64,000 bases of DNA from Luteimonas wenzhouensis (GCF_007859305.1 NZ_VOHE01000007.1:62001-126000); one strand, 5' to 3'. Numbered from the stretch's first letter, positions 34,576-44,230 are shown. Notes: generated by a model from the letters alone, not told the origin. Program-made: numbers and translations.

Positions 34576-36042
34576 ATGTCAGAACACCGCCGCCGCACCC
34601 GCATCCTCGCCACCCTCGGCCCGGCCACCGATCCGCCCGGGGTGCTCGACGCCATCCTGCGCGCGGGCGTGAACGTGGTCCGGTTGAACTTCTCCCATGG
34701 CGATCCGGCCGGGCAGGTGGCGCGTGCGCAGGCGGTGCGCGAAGCCGCGGCGCGGGTCGGCGTGGAGGTCGGCATCCTGGCCGACCTGCCGGGTCCGAAG
34801 ATCCGCGTCGAACGCTTCGCCGACGGCAAGGTGGAACTCAAGGCCGGGGACCGCTTCGACCTGGTGGCCAGCGAGCACGCGCCGCCGGGCACCCGCCACG
34901 AGGTGGGCGTGAGCTACCTCGGCCTGCCCGGCGACCTGGCCCCCGGCGACGTGCTGATGCTCGACGACGGCCTGGTGCAGCTGCGGGTCGAGCGCATCGA
35001 GGGCGAGCGCATCGTCAACACGGTGCTCAACGACAGCGTGCTGTCCGACCGCAAGGGCCTGAACAAACTCGGCGGCGGCCTGTCGCTGGGCGCGCTCACC
35101 GACCGCGACCGCGAGCTGATCGGCGTCGCCGCGCAGATCGGCGTGGACTTCATCGCGGTCTCGTTCTGCCGCAACGCCGAGGACATGGAGGAAGCGCGCG
35201 CGATCGCCCGTTCGCACGGCAGCGACGCGGCGCTGGTGGCCAAGGTGGAGCGCGCCGAGGCGATCGAGAACCTGGCCGAGGTGATCGAGGCCAGCGACGT
35301 GGTGATGGTGGCGCGCGGCGATTTGGGCGTGGAGATCGGCGATGCCGAGCTGCCCGGCCTGCAGAAGAAGATCATCCGCGAGTCGCTGGCGCGCAACAAG
35401 GTGGTGATCACCGCCACCCAGATGCTGCAGTCGATGGTGGAATCGCCGATTCCGACCCGCGCCGAGGTGCTGGACGTGGCCAACGCGGTCATCGACGGCA
35501 CCGATGCGGTGATGCTCTCGGCCGAGACCGCGGCCGGCAGCTTCCCGGTGCGCGCGGTGGAGGCGATGGCGCGCATCTGCATGGGCGCCGAGCGCCAGTT
35601 CGCGCACGACTTCGACTTCGAGAAGGCCGAGCGCGGCCTGGAGCGCGCCGACCAGGCGATCGCCATGGCGTCGATGTTCCTGAGCGAGCACATCGGCGTG
35701 GCCGCCATCGTCGCCATGACCGAGTCCGGCGGCACCGCGCGCTACCTCTCGCGCTACCGCGCCGGCCCGCCGATCTACGCGTTCTCGCGCCACGCCGGCG
35801 CGCGCCGGCGCATGGCGCTGATGCGCGACGTGTTCCCGATCGACTACGACAGCCGCGGGCAGACCCCGCGCCAGGCCGCGCGCGGCAGCATCCAGTTGCT
35901 GGTCGAGGCCGGCGTGCTCGATCCGGGCAACCGGGTGGTGTTCACCAGCGGCGAGCACATGGAAACCCACGGCGCCACCAACACCCTGCGCCTGCTGCAG
36001 GTGGGCAAGGACGGGCGCGCCGAGGGCCTCGGCGAACTCTGA
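34576..36042 (+). CDS. pyk: Pyruvate kinase
   Basis: A 488-residue glycolytic enzyme converting phosphoenolpyruvate and ADP to pyruvate and ATP. Motifs are TRILATLGPATDPP at the start, NFSHGD, the metal-binding and active-site region LVAKVERAEAIENLAEV, MVARGDLGVEIGDAELP, and TATQMLQSMVESPIPTRAE. The C-terminal allosteric domain is present (ATNTLRLLQVG at the end). A TAGGAT -10-like box lies about 60 bases upstream. It follows pgk by 153 bases. Confidence 0.97.
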   Translation: MSEHRRRTRILATLGPATDPPGVLDAILRAGVNVVRLNFSHGDPAGQVARAQAVREAAARVGVEVGILADLPGPKIRVERFADGKVELKAGDRFDLVASEHAPPGTRHEVGVSYLGLPGDLAPGDVLMLDDGLVQLRVERIEGERIVNTVLNDSVLSDRKGLNKLGGGLSLGALTDRDRELIGVAAQIGVDFIAVSFCRNAEDMEEARAIARSHGSDAALVAKVERAEAIENLAEVIEASDVVMVARGDLGVEIGDAELPGLQKKIIRESLARNKVVITATQMLQSMVESPIPTRAEVLDVANAVIDGTDAVMLSAETAAGSFPVRAVEAMARICMGAERQFAHDFDFEKAERGLERADQAIAMASMFLSEHIGVAAIVAMTESGGTARYLSRYRAGPPIYAFSRHAGARRRMALMRDVFPIDYDSRGQTPRQAARGSIQLLVEAGVLDPGNRVVFTSGEHMETHGATNTLRLLQVGKDGRAEGLGEL

Positions 36043-36127
36043 GCGTGCCCGCTCCACGGCCGCGGGGGTCCGACGCGAGCGCGGCCTCCCCGGCCGGTCC
36101 CCATCACCTGGCAGCAGGCCCCGCGCC

Positions 36128-37147
36128 ATGAGCATCGAAGACCTCGACCAGACCGCCCGCACCCTGGTGGCCGCGGGCAAGGGCATCCTCGCCATCGACG
36201 AGTCCGGCCCCACGCTCGCCCGCCGTTTCGCCGAGGTGGGCCTGGCCAACAGCGAGGCGAACCGGCGCGCCTACCGCGAACTGCTGGTCACCGCGCCGGG
36301 GCTGGCCGCGTCGATCAGCGGCGTGGCCCTGTCGGACGAAACGATCCGCCAGTCCACCCGCGACGGCGTGCCGTTCGCGCGCTACCTGGCCGACCAGGGC
36401 ATCCTGGCCGGGATCAAGGTCGACAAGGGCACCCAGCCGCTGGCCGGCTGCCCGGGCGAAGTGGTGACCGAAGGCCTGGACGGCCTGCGCCAGCGCCTGG
36501 AGGAGTATCGCAGGCTCGGCGCCCGCTTCGCCAAGTGGCGCGCGGTGGTCCGCATCGGCGAGGGCATCCCCACCGGCACCTGCATCGAATCCAACAACCA
36601 TGCCCTGGCCCGTTTCGCGGCGCTGGCGCAGGAGCAGGGGCTGGTGCCGGTGGTCGAGCCCGAGGTGCTGATGGACGGGGACCATGACATCGACACCAGC
36701 CACGAGGTGCACGAGGTGGTGCTGCGCTCGCTGTTCGACGCGCTCTACCAGCAGGACGTGATGCTCGACGCGGTCCTGCTCAAGGCCTCGATGGTGCTGC
36801 CGGGCAGCGACTGCGACGAGACCGCCGGGGTGGACGAGGTGGCCGCGACCACGCTCGCCTGCATCCGCGCCACCGTCCCGGCGATCGTCCCCGGCATCGT
36901 GTTCCTTTCCGGCGGCCAGGACGGCGAGCGCGCCACCGCGCATCTCGACGCACTGAACCGGATGGGTCCGCATCCCTGGGTCCTGTCGTTCTCCTACGGC
37001 CGCGCCCTGCAGTCGGCTGCCCTGCACGCCTGGGCCCAGGACCCGGCCGGCAACGCCGACAAGGCCCAGGATGCGGTGGTCCGCCGCGCGCGGGCCAACG
37101 CGCTGGCGGCGCAGGGGCGCTGGGCGGCGGAGGCGGGCGCGGCCTGA
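36128..37147 (+). CDS. Class I fructose-bisphosphate aldolase
   Basis: A 339-residue aldolase of the eukaryotic-like class I type, which cleaves fructose 1,6-bisphosphate through a lysine Schiff base. The opening LVAAGKGILAIDESGPTLARRF, the segment GIKVDKGTQPL, the catalytic Lys in AVLLKASMVLPGSD, and FLSGGQDGERATAHLDALN are characteristic. It completes the lower-glycolysis group with gap, pgk and pyk. No metal-binding class II motifs are seen. Confidence 0.95.
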   Translation: MSIEDLDQTARTLVAAGKGILAIDESGPTLARRFAEVGLANSEANRRAYRELLVTAPGLAASISGVALSDETIRQSTRDGVPFARYLADQGILAGIKVDKGTQPLAGCPGEVVTEGLDGLRQRLEEYRRLGARFAKWRAVVRIGEGIPTGTCIESNNHALARFAALAQEQGLVPVVEPEVLMDGDHDIDTSHEVHEVVLRSLFDALYQQDVMLDAVLLKASMVLPGSDCDETAGVDEVAATTLACIRATVPAIVPGIVFLSGGQDGERATAHLDALNRMGPHPWVLSFSYGRALQSAALHAWAQDPAGNADKAQDAVVRRARANALAAQGRWAAEAGAA

Positions 37148-37268
37148 GCGTCCACCGGGCCGCGCGCCCGGGCGTCGGGCGGCGGCCCCCGGTCCTGGGG
37201 AGTAAGCTGGCCGCCCGCGCACGGCACCGGCGGGCAACGGTGCCGTCCCCTGGTCGCCTGGAGTCGCG

Positions 37269-37748
37269 ATGTACCCGGTCACGCTTGGATTCGAGGAGGC
37301 CGAGCGCCGGATCGCGGCGCTTCGCCAGCATGGGCACCACGCCGAGGCGCTGATCACCTCGGTGTTCACCCTGGAGAAGACGCTGCGCCGGTCGCTGCGC
37401 TGTTGCGCGGTGCGGCGCGGATTCACGTCGCGGCAGGCGAAGGTGCTGTTCGACCGGCTGGGCTTCGACCGGCTGCGCGAGCTGTGGCCGGTGTTCGCGC
37501 CCGGCGGGCAGTCGCTGGCCGAGTACATCGGCGCGGCCCGGTGGCAGCACGTGCCGGCGGCCGTGGCGATGCGCAACAAGCTGGTGCACGGGGAGCGGGT
37601 GTACCGGCTGCCCGAGTGCCGCGAGAAGACCGAGCAGGTGCTGGCGGCGCTGCGGGTGTTCCGGCGCAGGCTGGTGGAGGACGTCGGGTTCGATGGGTGG
37701 TCGCGGCTGCCGGTGCGGATCAAGCCGGCGCTGTCGTGGCTCGAATAG
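37269..37748 (+). CDS. Orphan HEPN-like protein (putative ribonuclease fold)
   Basis: A 159-residue, mostly helical, Arg-rich protein not assigned to a named family. It carries the motif AMRNKLVHGERVY, in which Arg102 and His107 fit the R-x4-H signature of HEPN ribonucleases. An N-terminal helical block (ITSVFTLEKTLRRSLRCCAVRRG) also resembles HEPN four-helix bundles. No MNT-type nucleotidyltransferase antitoxin is next to it; neighbours are aldolase and an efflux operon. It may be a stand-alone HEPN protein or a diverged toxin. Confidence 0.65.
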   Translation: MYPVTLGFEEAERRIAALRQHGHHAEALITSVFTLEKTLRRSLRCCAVRRGFTSRQAKVLFDRLGFDRLRELWPVFAPGGQSLAEYIGAARWQHVPAAVAMRNKLVHGERVYRLPECREKTEQVLAALRVFRRRLVEDVGFDGWSRLPVRIKPALSWLE

Positions 37749-37779
37749 GGGCGCGGTAACGCTCGGGTGGCCCCGGGGT

Positions 37780-37847
37780 TGACACGGATCGGGCTGCGAA
37801 AGGCAGGCCTTATGGCACGCCCCGTGTCACGGAGTGACCGCTAGAAT
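37780..37847 (+). promoter_or_regulatory. Inverted repeats and -10 box upstream of the RND efflux genes
   Basis: TGACACGG (37780-37787) and CCGTGTCA (37822-37829) are perfect 8-bp inverted copies 34 bases apart. The right copy overlaps a smaller palindrome GTCAC-GGA-GTGAC (37826-37838), and a good -10 box TAGAAT follows at 37842-37847. This looks like a repressor-controlled promoter. Confidence 0.45.
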
Positions 37848-37872
37848 CGGCCGGTTGCAGTCGAGCCGGTTG

Positions 37873-38982
37873 ATGATGTCCGTTGATTTCCCCGTTCCGT
37901 CGCTGCGCGCCCTGCTGGTCCCGGCCTGCGCGGTGTTCCTGTTCGCCGGCTGCGGCGAGTCGGCCCCGTCCAACGGCGCGCGCGGCCAGGCGCCGGCCGC
38001 GGTGGTGACCACCGCCGTGGTGGCACCGTCGCCGTGGCAGGACACGATCTCGGCGCTGGGCACGGTGAAGGCGCGCGAGTCGGTGGAGGTCACCGCCAAG
38101 GTCAGCGAGACCGTCGAGCGGGTGCATTTCGAGAGCGGCGACGAGGTCGAGGCCGGGGCCACCCTGGTCACGCTGTCGGGCCGGCAGCAGCAGGCGGCGC
38201 TGGAAGTCGCGGAGGCGGCCGCCCGCGAGGCCGAGCAGCAGTACCGCCGTGGCCGCGAGCTGGTGCAGCAGCAGCTGATCTCGCGCTCCCAGCTCGACAC
38301 CCAACGGGCCACGCGCGACGCGGCGCTGGCGCGGGTGGCGCAGATGCGCGCCGACATCGGCGACCGCCACATCCGCGCGCCGTTCGCCGGCCGGCTGGGG
38401 ATCCGCCAGGTCAGCCCGGGCGCGCTGGTCACGCCGGGCACGGTGGTGGCGACCCTCGACGACCTCTCGCGGGTGTACGTGGATTTCCCTGTGCCCGAAG
38501 TGCACCTGGCGCGCCTGGCCGAAGGGCTGCCGCTGGCCGCGACCAGCGTGGCCTGGCCGGGGGTGGAGTTCGCCGGCGAGGTGTCGAGCATCGATGCCCG
38601 GGTGGACCCGGCCACCCGGGCGATCACCGTGCGCGGAGATTTCCCGAACCCCGAGCGCCGGCTGCGGCCGGGCATGCTGCTCCAGGTCGAGCTCGGCCAC
38701 GCGTCGCGGCAGGCGCTGGTGGTGCCAGAGATCGCCGTGGTGCAGGTGGGCCGCGAGACCTTCGCCTGGCGGGTGACCGGCGAGGGGACCGTGGAACGGG
38801 CGATGGTGCGCGTGGGCGAGCGCCGCGCCGGGGCGGTCGAGATCCTCGAGGGGTTGGCCGCGGGCGACCGGATCGTGGTGGAGGGCACCGGGAAGCTGCG
38901 CCCGGGCATGGCGATCAGCGACGCCGCGGCCTCCCCGGCGACCGGCGAAGGCAACGGAAGCGGCGACGGAGCCGGGGGCTGA
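37873..38982 (+). CDS. RND efflux periplasmic adaptor (membrane fusion lipoprotein)
   Basis: A 369-residue adaptor linking an RND pump to an outer-membrane channel. The N-terminus has a lipoprotein-type signal (ACAVFLFAGC). The two lipoyl halves flank a helical hairpin (AREAEQQYRRGRELVQQQL to ALARVAQMRADI); IRAPFAGRLGIRQVSPGALV is the classic motif. The end is a Gly/Ser-rich tail. ATG at 37873 was chosen over an upstream GTG (37834). It is six bases from the pump gene. No outer-membrane factor gene is adjacent. Confidence 0.9.
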   Translation: MMSVDFPVPSLRALLVPACAVFLFAGCGESAPSNGARGQAPAAVVTTAVVAPSPWQDTISALGTVKARESVEVTAKVSETVERVHFESGDEVEAGATLVTLSGRQQQAALEVAEAAAREAEQQYRRGRELVQQQLISRSQLDTQRATRDAALARVAQMRADIGDRHIRAPFAGRLGIRQVSPGALVTPGTVVATLDDLSRVYVDFPVPEVHLARLAEGLPLAATSVAWPGVEFAGEVSSIDARVDPATRAITVRGDFPNPERRLRPGMLLQVELGHASRQALVVPEIAVVQVGRETFAWRVTGEGTVERAMVRVGERRAGAVEILEGLAAGDRIVVEGTGKLRPGMAISDAAASPATGEGNGSGDGAGG

Positions 38983-38988
38983 CCGGCG

Positions 38989-41900
38989 ATGAAGCTGTCC
39001 GACCTTTCGATCCGGCGCCCGGTCTTCGCCACGGTCATCAGCCTGCTCCTGGTGGTGGTCGGGCTGATGTCCTTCATGCGCCTGACCCTGCGCGAATTGC
39101 CGAACATCGACCCGCCGATCGTGTCGGTGGACGTGACCTACCCCGGCGCGTCGGCGGCCGTGGTCGAGACCCGGGTCACCCAGATCCTGGAGGACGCGCT
39201 TTCGGGCATCGAGGGCATCTACACCATCCAGTCGAGCAGCCGCAACGGCCGCTCCGACGTGACCATCGAATTCAACCTCACCCGCGACATCGAGGCCGCG
39301 GCCAACGACGTGCGCGACCGCATCAGCCGGGTGATGGACCGCCTGCCAGACGAGGCCGATCCGCCCGAGATCGCCAAGGTGGAGGCGGACGCCGACGTGA
39401 TCGTATGGCTGAACATGCGCTCCACGACCATGGACACCATGGAGCTGACCGACTACGCCGACCGCTACATCGTCGACCGGCTGTCGGCGCTCGACGGCGT
39501 GGCGCGGGTGCAGCTGGGCGGCGGCCAGCGTTACGCCATGCGGATCTGGCTCGACCGCGACGCGATGGCCGCGCGTGGCATCACCGCTTCCGACATCGAG
39601 GCCGCGCTGCGCAGCGAGAACGTCGAACTGCCCGCCGGCCGCATCGAGTCGGCCGACCGCGACTTCACCCTGCGCGTGGAGCGCGGCTACCGCGCGCCCG
39701 GGCAGTTCGCGCAGATGCCGCTGCGCAAGGGCGAGGACGGCTACGTGGTGCGGCTGGGCGACGTGGCCGAGGTGGAGCTGGGCCCGGAGGAGCGGCGCGC
39801 CTACCTGCGCAGCAACGGGGTGCCGAACGTGGGCCTGGGGATCGTGCGCACCTCCACCGCGAACGCGCTGGACGTGGCACGCGCGGCCCGCGCCGAGGCC
39901 GAGCTGATCCAGCAGACCCTGCCCGAGGGCACCGACATCTTCGTCGCCTACGACGGTACCACCTTCATCGACGCCTCGATCAAGCGCGTGTACTGGACGC
40001 TGTTGGAGGCGATGGTGCTGGTGTTCCTGGTAATCTGGCTGTTCCTGGGCAGCCTGCGCGCGGCGCTGATCCCGGCCGTGACCGTGCCGGTGTGCCTGAT
40101 CGCCGCGTTCATCGCCCTCTACGCGTTCGGCTACTCGATCAACCTGCTCACCCTGCTCGCCCTGGTGCTGTGCATCGGCCTGGTGGTGGACGACGCGATC
40201 ATCGTGCTGGAGAACGCGCAGCGCCGCTGCGACCTCGGCGAGCCGCCGCTTGTCGCCGCCCGGCGCGGCACCGCGCAGGTGGCGTTCGCGGTGATCGCGA
40301 CGACCGCGGTGCTGGTGTCGGTGTTCCTGCCGGTGGGCCTGATGGAGGGCAACACCGGGCGGCTGTTCCGCGAACTGTCCGTGGCGCTGGCGTCGGCGGT
40401 GGCGCTGTCGGCCTTCGTGGCCCTGACCCTGACCCCGATGATGTGCTCGAAGCTGCTGCGGCCGCACGGCAAGGTGACCGGATTCAACGCCTGGATGAAC
40501 CGGCAGCTGGCCAGGGTCAGCGCCGGCTACGGCCGCCGCGTGCGGCGCCTGGTGTCGATGGCGCCGGTGCGGCTGCTGGCCGTGGTCCTCGCGGTGATGG
40601 CCGGTTGCGCGGTGGTGGCGGCGGTGCTGTTCGTGCGCGTGCCCAGCGAACTGGCGCCGGCCGAGGACCGCGGCCGCTTCTTCCTGATGATGGACGGGCC
40701 GGAGGGCGCCGGCTTCGATTACACCGTCTCGCAGATGCAGCAGGTCGAGCGGATCCTGCTCGAGCAGGTGGGCGAGGGCAAGCCGATCCAGCGCGCCAAC
40801 GCGCGGGTGCCGCGCGGCTGGGGCGGCAGCGAGGAGATGCACACCGGCCAGGTGATCGTGTTCCTCGAGGACTGGAACAAGCGCAACGTGGCCACCAGCG
40901 ACGTGGTGGCGCAGGTGCGCGAGCGGTTCGCCGACCTGCCCGGGGTGCAGGTGCGCGCCAACGTCCCCGGCGGCCTGGTCGGCAGCCGTGGCCAGCGCTA
41001 CCAGCTGGTGCTGGGCGGGCCGGACTACGACGAACTGGCCGAGTGGCGCGATCGGGTGCTGGCGCGGATGGAGGAGAACCCGGGGATCATGGATCCCGAT
41101 TCGGACTACAAGGAGACCCGGCCGCAGATGCGGGTGGAGATCGACCGCGCGCGGGCGGCCGACCTGGGCGTGTCGGTCAACGAGATCGGGCGCACGCTCG
41201 AGACCATGATGGGCTCGCGCCGGGTCACCACCTTCGTCGAGGACGGCGAGGAGTACGAGGTGATGGTGCAGGCCGGTCGCGAGGCGCGGATGACGCCGGC
41301 CGACCTGGCCAATACCTATGTGCGCAGCCGCGACGGCACGATGGTGCCGCTGTCCAACCTGGTAACCCTGGCCGAGATCGCCGAGCCGGGCACGTTCAAC
41401 CGCTTCAACCGGCTGCGCGCGATCACCATCAGCGCCGGCCTCGCGCCCGGCTACAGCATGGGCGAGGCGATCGAATGGACCCGGCGCATCGTGGCCGAGG
41501 AGCTGCCCGAGTACGCCCAGATCGACTGGAAGGGCGAGACCCGCGAGTACCAGCGTGCGGGCGGCGCGGTGCTGGTGACCTTCACCATGGCGCTGCTGAT
41601 CGTGTACCTGGTGCTGGCGGCCCAGTTCGAGAGCTTCATCCATCCGCTGGTGATCATGCTCACCGTGCCCCTGGCGGTGCTGGGTGCGCTGATCGGGCTG
41701 TGGGCGACCGGCGGCACGCTCAACCTGTTCAGCCAGATCGGGATCGTGATGCTGGTGGGCCTGGCGGCGAAGAACGGCATCCTGATCGTCGAGTTCGCCA
41801 ACCAGCTGCGCGACGCGGGCCGCAGCGTGCGCGAGGCGATCGCCGAGGCGTCGGCGGTGCGCCTGCGCCCGATCCTGATGACCTCGGCGGCGACGGTCAT

Positions 41901-42123
41901 GGGCGCGGTGCCGCTGGTGGTCGCGGGCGGGCCGGGGTCGGCCAGCCGCGCCACGATCGGCGTGGTGATCATCTCCGGCGTCGCGTTCGCCACCCTGCTG
42001 TCGCTGTTCGTGGTGCCTGCGTTTTACGCGCTGCTGGCGCCTTTCACCCGGTCGCCGGACGCACTGGCGCGCAAGCTCGAGCAGCTAGAAGCGGAGACCG
42101 CGCCCGTGGGCGGCCACGCCTGA
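38989..42123 (+). CDS. RND efflux pump inner-membrane transporter (AcrB/MexF-like)
   Basis: A 1044-residue proton-driven exporter with twelve predicted helices and two large periplasmic loops. The start MKLSDLSIRRPVFATVISL, the proton-relay aspartates in GLVVDDAIIVLENAQRR, and the repeated-half motif LVGLAAKNGILIVEFANQL are standard for the HAE1 family. Drug substrates cannot be predicted. It is the second gene of the two-gene operon and depends on an outer-membrane protein encoded elsewhere. Confidence 0.95.
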   Translation: MKLSDLSIRRPVFATVISLLLVVVGLMSFMRLTLRELPNIDPPIVSVDVTYPGASAAVVETRVTQILEDALSGIEGIYTIQSSSRNGRSDVTIEFNLTRDIEAAANDVRDRISRVMDRLPDEADPPEIAKVEADADVIVWLNMRSTTMDTMELTDYADRYIVDRLSALDGVARVQLGGGQRYAMRIWLDRDAMAARGITASDIEAALRSENVELPAGRIESADRDFTLRVERGYRAPGQFAQMPLRKGEDGYVVRLGDVAEVELGPEERRAYLRSNGVPNVGLGIVRTSTANALDVARAARAEAELIQQTLPEGTDIFVAYDGTTFIDASIKRVYWTLLEAMVLVFLVIWLFLGSLRAALIPAVTVPVCLIAAFIALYAFGYSINLLTLLALVLCIGLVVDDAIIVLENAQRRCDLGEPPLVAARRGTAQVAFAVIATTAVLVSVFLPVGLMEGNTGRLFRELSVALASAVALSAFVALTLTPMMCSKLLRPHGKVTGFNAWMNRQLARVSAGYGRRVRRLVSMAPVRLLAVVLAVMAGCAVVAAVLFVRVPSELAPAEDRGRFFLMMDGPEGAGFDYTVSQMQQVERILLEQVGEGKPIQRANARVPRGWGGSEEMHTGQVIVFLEDWNKRNVATSDVVAQVRERFADLPGVQVRANVPGGLVGSRGQRYQLVLGGPDYDELAEWRDRVLARMEENPGIMDPDSDYKETRPQMRVEIDRARAADLGVSVNEIGRTLETMMGSRRVTTFVEDGEEYEVMVQAGREARMTPADLANTYVRSRDGTMVPLSNLVTLAEIAEPGTFNRFNRLRAITISAGLAPGYSMGEAIEWTRRIVAEELPEYAQIDWKGETREYQRAGGAVLVTFTMALLIVYLVLAAQFESFIHPLVIMLTVPLAVLGALIGLWATGGTLNLFSQIGIVMLVGLAAKNGILIVEFANQLRDAGRSVREAIAEASAVRLRPILMTSAATVMGAVPLVVAGGPGSASRATIGVVIISGVAFATLLSLFVVPAFYALLAPFTRSPDALARKLEQLEAETAPVGGHA

Positions 42124-42146
42124 GTCGCGGTCGCGGGAGCGCGCAC

Positions 42147-42683
42147 GTGGACTGGAGCGGCGTGCGGATCGACGTGGGTGGCGGCGTGCGGCTGCGGCCG
42201 TGGCGCGCGGGTGACCTGGAGGCGCTGCTCAGGCACGCCGACGACGCGGAGGTCTCGCGCGGCACCAGCGACCGGTTCCCGCATCCGTATACGCGCGGCG
42301 ACGGCGAGGCCTTCCTCGCCGGTCGCGTGGTCGATTTCTCCGATCCGGTGTTCGCGATCGAGGTCGACGGCCAGGCGCGTGGCGGCATCGGCGCACGGCG
42401 GCTGGCGGGCGAGCGCGCGATCGGGGCCGAGCTGGGCTACTGGCTCGGGCGTGACTGCTGGGGCAGGGGGCTGATGACGCGCGTCGTCGCGGCGTATGCG
42501 CCTTGGGTGATGGATGTGCTCGAGATCCTGCGCCTGCAGGCCGTCGTGCTGGACTTCAACCAGGCCTCGGCCAGGGTGCTGGAAAAGAACGGCTTCGTCG
42601 AGGAGGGCGTCCTGCGCCGGGCGGTGCGCAAACGCGGCGAGGTCCACGACCTGCGCCTGTTCGCCCGCATCAGGGAAGGATGA
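42147..42683 (+). CDS. GNAT-family N-acetyltransferase (RimJ/RimL-like)
   Basis: A 178-residue acetyltransferase. The opening VRLRPWRAGDLEALLRHADD is typical of RimJ/RimL-like enzymes. Motif A appears as ELGYWLGRDCWGRGLMTRVV and motif B as NQASARVLEKNGFVEEGVLR. The only plausible start in the correct frame is GTG at 42147, preceded by GGGAG. It follows the RND gene by 23 bases, though no functional link is evident. Substrate unknown; ribosomal protein or small-molecule amines are possible. Confidence 0.87.
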   Translation: MDWSGVRIDVGGGVRLRPWRAGDLEALLRHADDAEVSRGTSDRFPHPYTRGDGEAFLAGRVVDFSDPVFAIEVDGQARGGIGARRLAGERAIGAELGYWLGRDCWGRGLMTRVVAAYAPWVMDVLEILRLQAVVLDFNQASARVLEKNGFVEEGVLRRAVRKRGEVHDLRLFARIREG

Positions 42684-42795
42684 GTCGCCGGATGCCCATC
42701 GGGCGTGGCGCGAGCCGGGCCGATGCCGTTATCGTGTCGCCTTCGTCGCCCGGCGCCCGGCGCCGCGACCCATCATCACCGGGGAGAACCGATCC

Positions 42796-44229
42796 GTGGA
42801 AGCATTCCTTGACTGGCTGAACGGCGTCATCTGGAGCAAGGCGCTGATCGCCCTGTGCCTGGGCGCGGGACTGTGGTTCTCGATCCGGACGCGCTTCATG
42901 CAGCTGCGCAGCGTGCGGGAGATGGTCCGCCTGCTGCTGTCGGGCAAGTCCTCGGAGGCGGGGGTGTCCTCGTTCCAGGCCCTGGCGATGTCGCTGTCGG
43001 GGCGGGTGGGCATCGGCAACATCGCCGGCGTGGCCACCGCGATCGCGTTCGGCGGCCCGGGCGCGGTGTTCTGGATGTGGGTGATGGCCTTCCTGGGCGC
43101 TTCGACCGCCTACGTCGAATCGACCCTGGCCCAGATCTACAAGGAGCGCGACGACGAAGGCCGCTACCGCGGCGGCCCGGCGTACTACATCGAGAAGGCG
43201 ATGGGCCAGAAGTGGTACGCGTGGCTGTTCGCGATCGCCACGATCATGGCCACCGGCTTCTTCCTGCCCGGCGTGCAGGCCAACGGCATCGCCTCGGGCA
43301 TGGCCAACGCCTGGAACATTCCGGTCACCGTCACCGCGACCGGCGTGGTGCTGGCGCTGGGCTTCATCATCTTCGGCGGCGTCAAGCGCATCGCCCGCTT
43401 CGCCGAGCTGGTGGTGCCGTTCATGGCGCTGGCCTACATGCTGGTGGCATTCGTGATCATGGTGCTCAACGCCGAGCAGGTGCCGCAGATGGTGTCGCTG
43501 ATCTTCCGCAGCGCCTTCGGCATGGAGGCCGGCTTCGGCGCGATGCTCGGCCTGGCGGTGGAGTGGGGCGTCAAGCGCGGAATCTATTCGAACGAGGCCG
43601 GCCAGGGCACCGGCCCGCACGCGGCCGCCGCGGCCGAGGTCAGCCATCCGGCCAAGCAGGGCTACGTGCAGGCGTTCTCGGTCTACGTCGACACCCTGCT
43701 GGTGTGCTCGGCCACCGCGTTCATGATCATCTCCACCGGCATGTACAACGTCGCCACGCCCGAGGGGGTGATGCTGGTCGAGGCCCTGCCCGGGGTGGAG
43801 GCCGGCCCGGGGTTCGCCCAGGCGGCGGTGGAATCGGTGCTGCCCGGCTACGGGGCCGGGTTCGTGGCGCTGGCGCTGCTGTTCTTCGCCTTCACCACCA
43901 TCGTCGCCTACTACTACATGGCCGAGACCAACATCGCCTACATCAACCGCAAGGTGCACCGGCCGTGGATGACCCTGGTGCTGCGCGTCGCCATTCTGCT
44001 GGCGGTGATCCTGGGCGCGGTGCGCAGCGCTGGCGCGGCCTGGACGCTGGGCGACATCGGCGTGGGGCTGATGGCCTGGCTCAACATCGTCGCCATCCTG
44101 GTGCTGCAGAAGCCGGCGCTGCTGGCGCTGCGCGACTATGAGCGGCAGAAGGCGCAGGGCGTCGACCCGGTGTTCGACCCGGAAGCGCTGGGGATCCGCA
44201 ATGCCGACTTCTGGCGCAGGGCCAGGTGA
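42796..44229 (+). CDS. Sodium:alanine/glycine symporter, AGCS family
   Basis: A 477-residue inner-membrane transporter with ten or eleven helices. Family segments include VSSFQALAMSLSGRVGIGNIAG, GGPGAVFWMWVMAFLGASTAYVES in two parts, and VKRGIYSNEAGQGTGPHAAAAAEVSHP. The start is GTG at 42796, preceded by GGGGAG, giving the normal N-terminus (V/M)EAFLDWLNGVIW. It should import alanine or glycine with Na+. One base separates its stop from the next ATG. Confidence 0.93.
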   Translation: MEAFLDWLNGVIWSKALIALCLGAGLWFSIRTRFMQLRSVREMVRLLLSGKSSEAGVSSFQALAMSLSGRVGIGNIAGVATAIAFGGPGAVFWMWVMAFLGASTAYVESTLAQIYKERDDEGRYRGGPAYYIEKAMGQKWYAWLFAIATIMATGFFLPGVQANGIASGMANAWNIPVTVTATGVVLALGFIIFGGVKRIARFAELVVPFMALAYMLVAFVIMVLNAEQVPQMVSLIFRSAFGMEAGFGAMLGLAVEWGVKRGIYSNEAGQGTGPHAAAAAEVSHPAKQGYVQAFSVYVDTLLVCSATAFMIISTGMYNVATPEGVMLVEALPGVEAGPGFAQAAVESVLPGYGAGFVALALLFFAFTTIVAYYYMAETNIAYINRKVHRPWMTLVLRVAILLAVILGAVRSAGAAWTLGDIGVGLMAWLNIVAILVLQKPALLALRDYERQKAQGVDPVFDPEALGIRNADFWRRAR

Positions 44230-44230
44230 G

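Noticed and set aside
37810-41643. A 1277-codon open frame on the minus strand opposite the RND genes
   Set aside because: It is a shadow caused by high GC at third positions; it has His/Arg/Gln-rich low-complexity sequence, no family motifs, and the plus-strand RND proteins are unmistakable.
38034-42146. Very long plus-strand open frame running through the efflux genes into the acetyltransferase
   Set aside because: Only the last 178 codons (from GTG 42147) read as a real protein; the rest is the wrong frame of the adaptor and pump genes.
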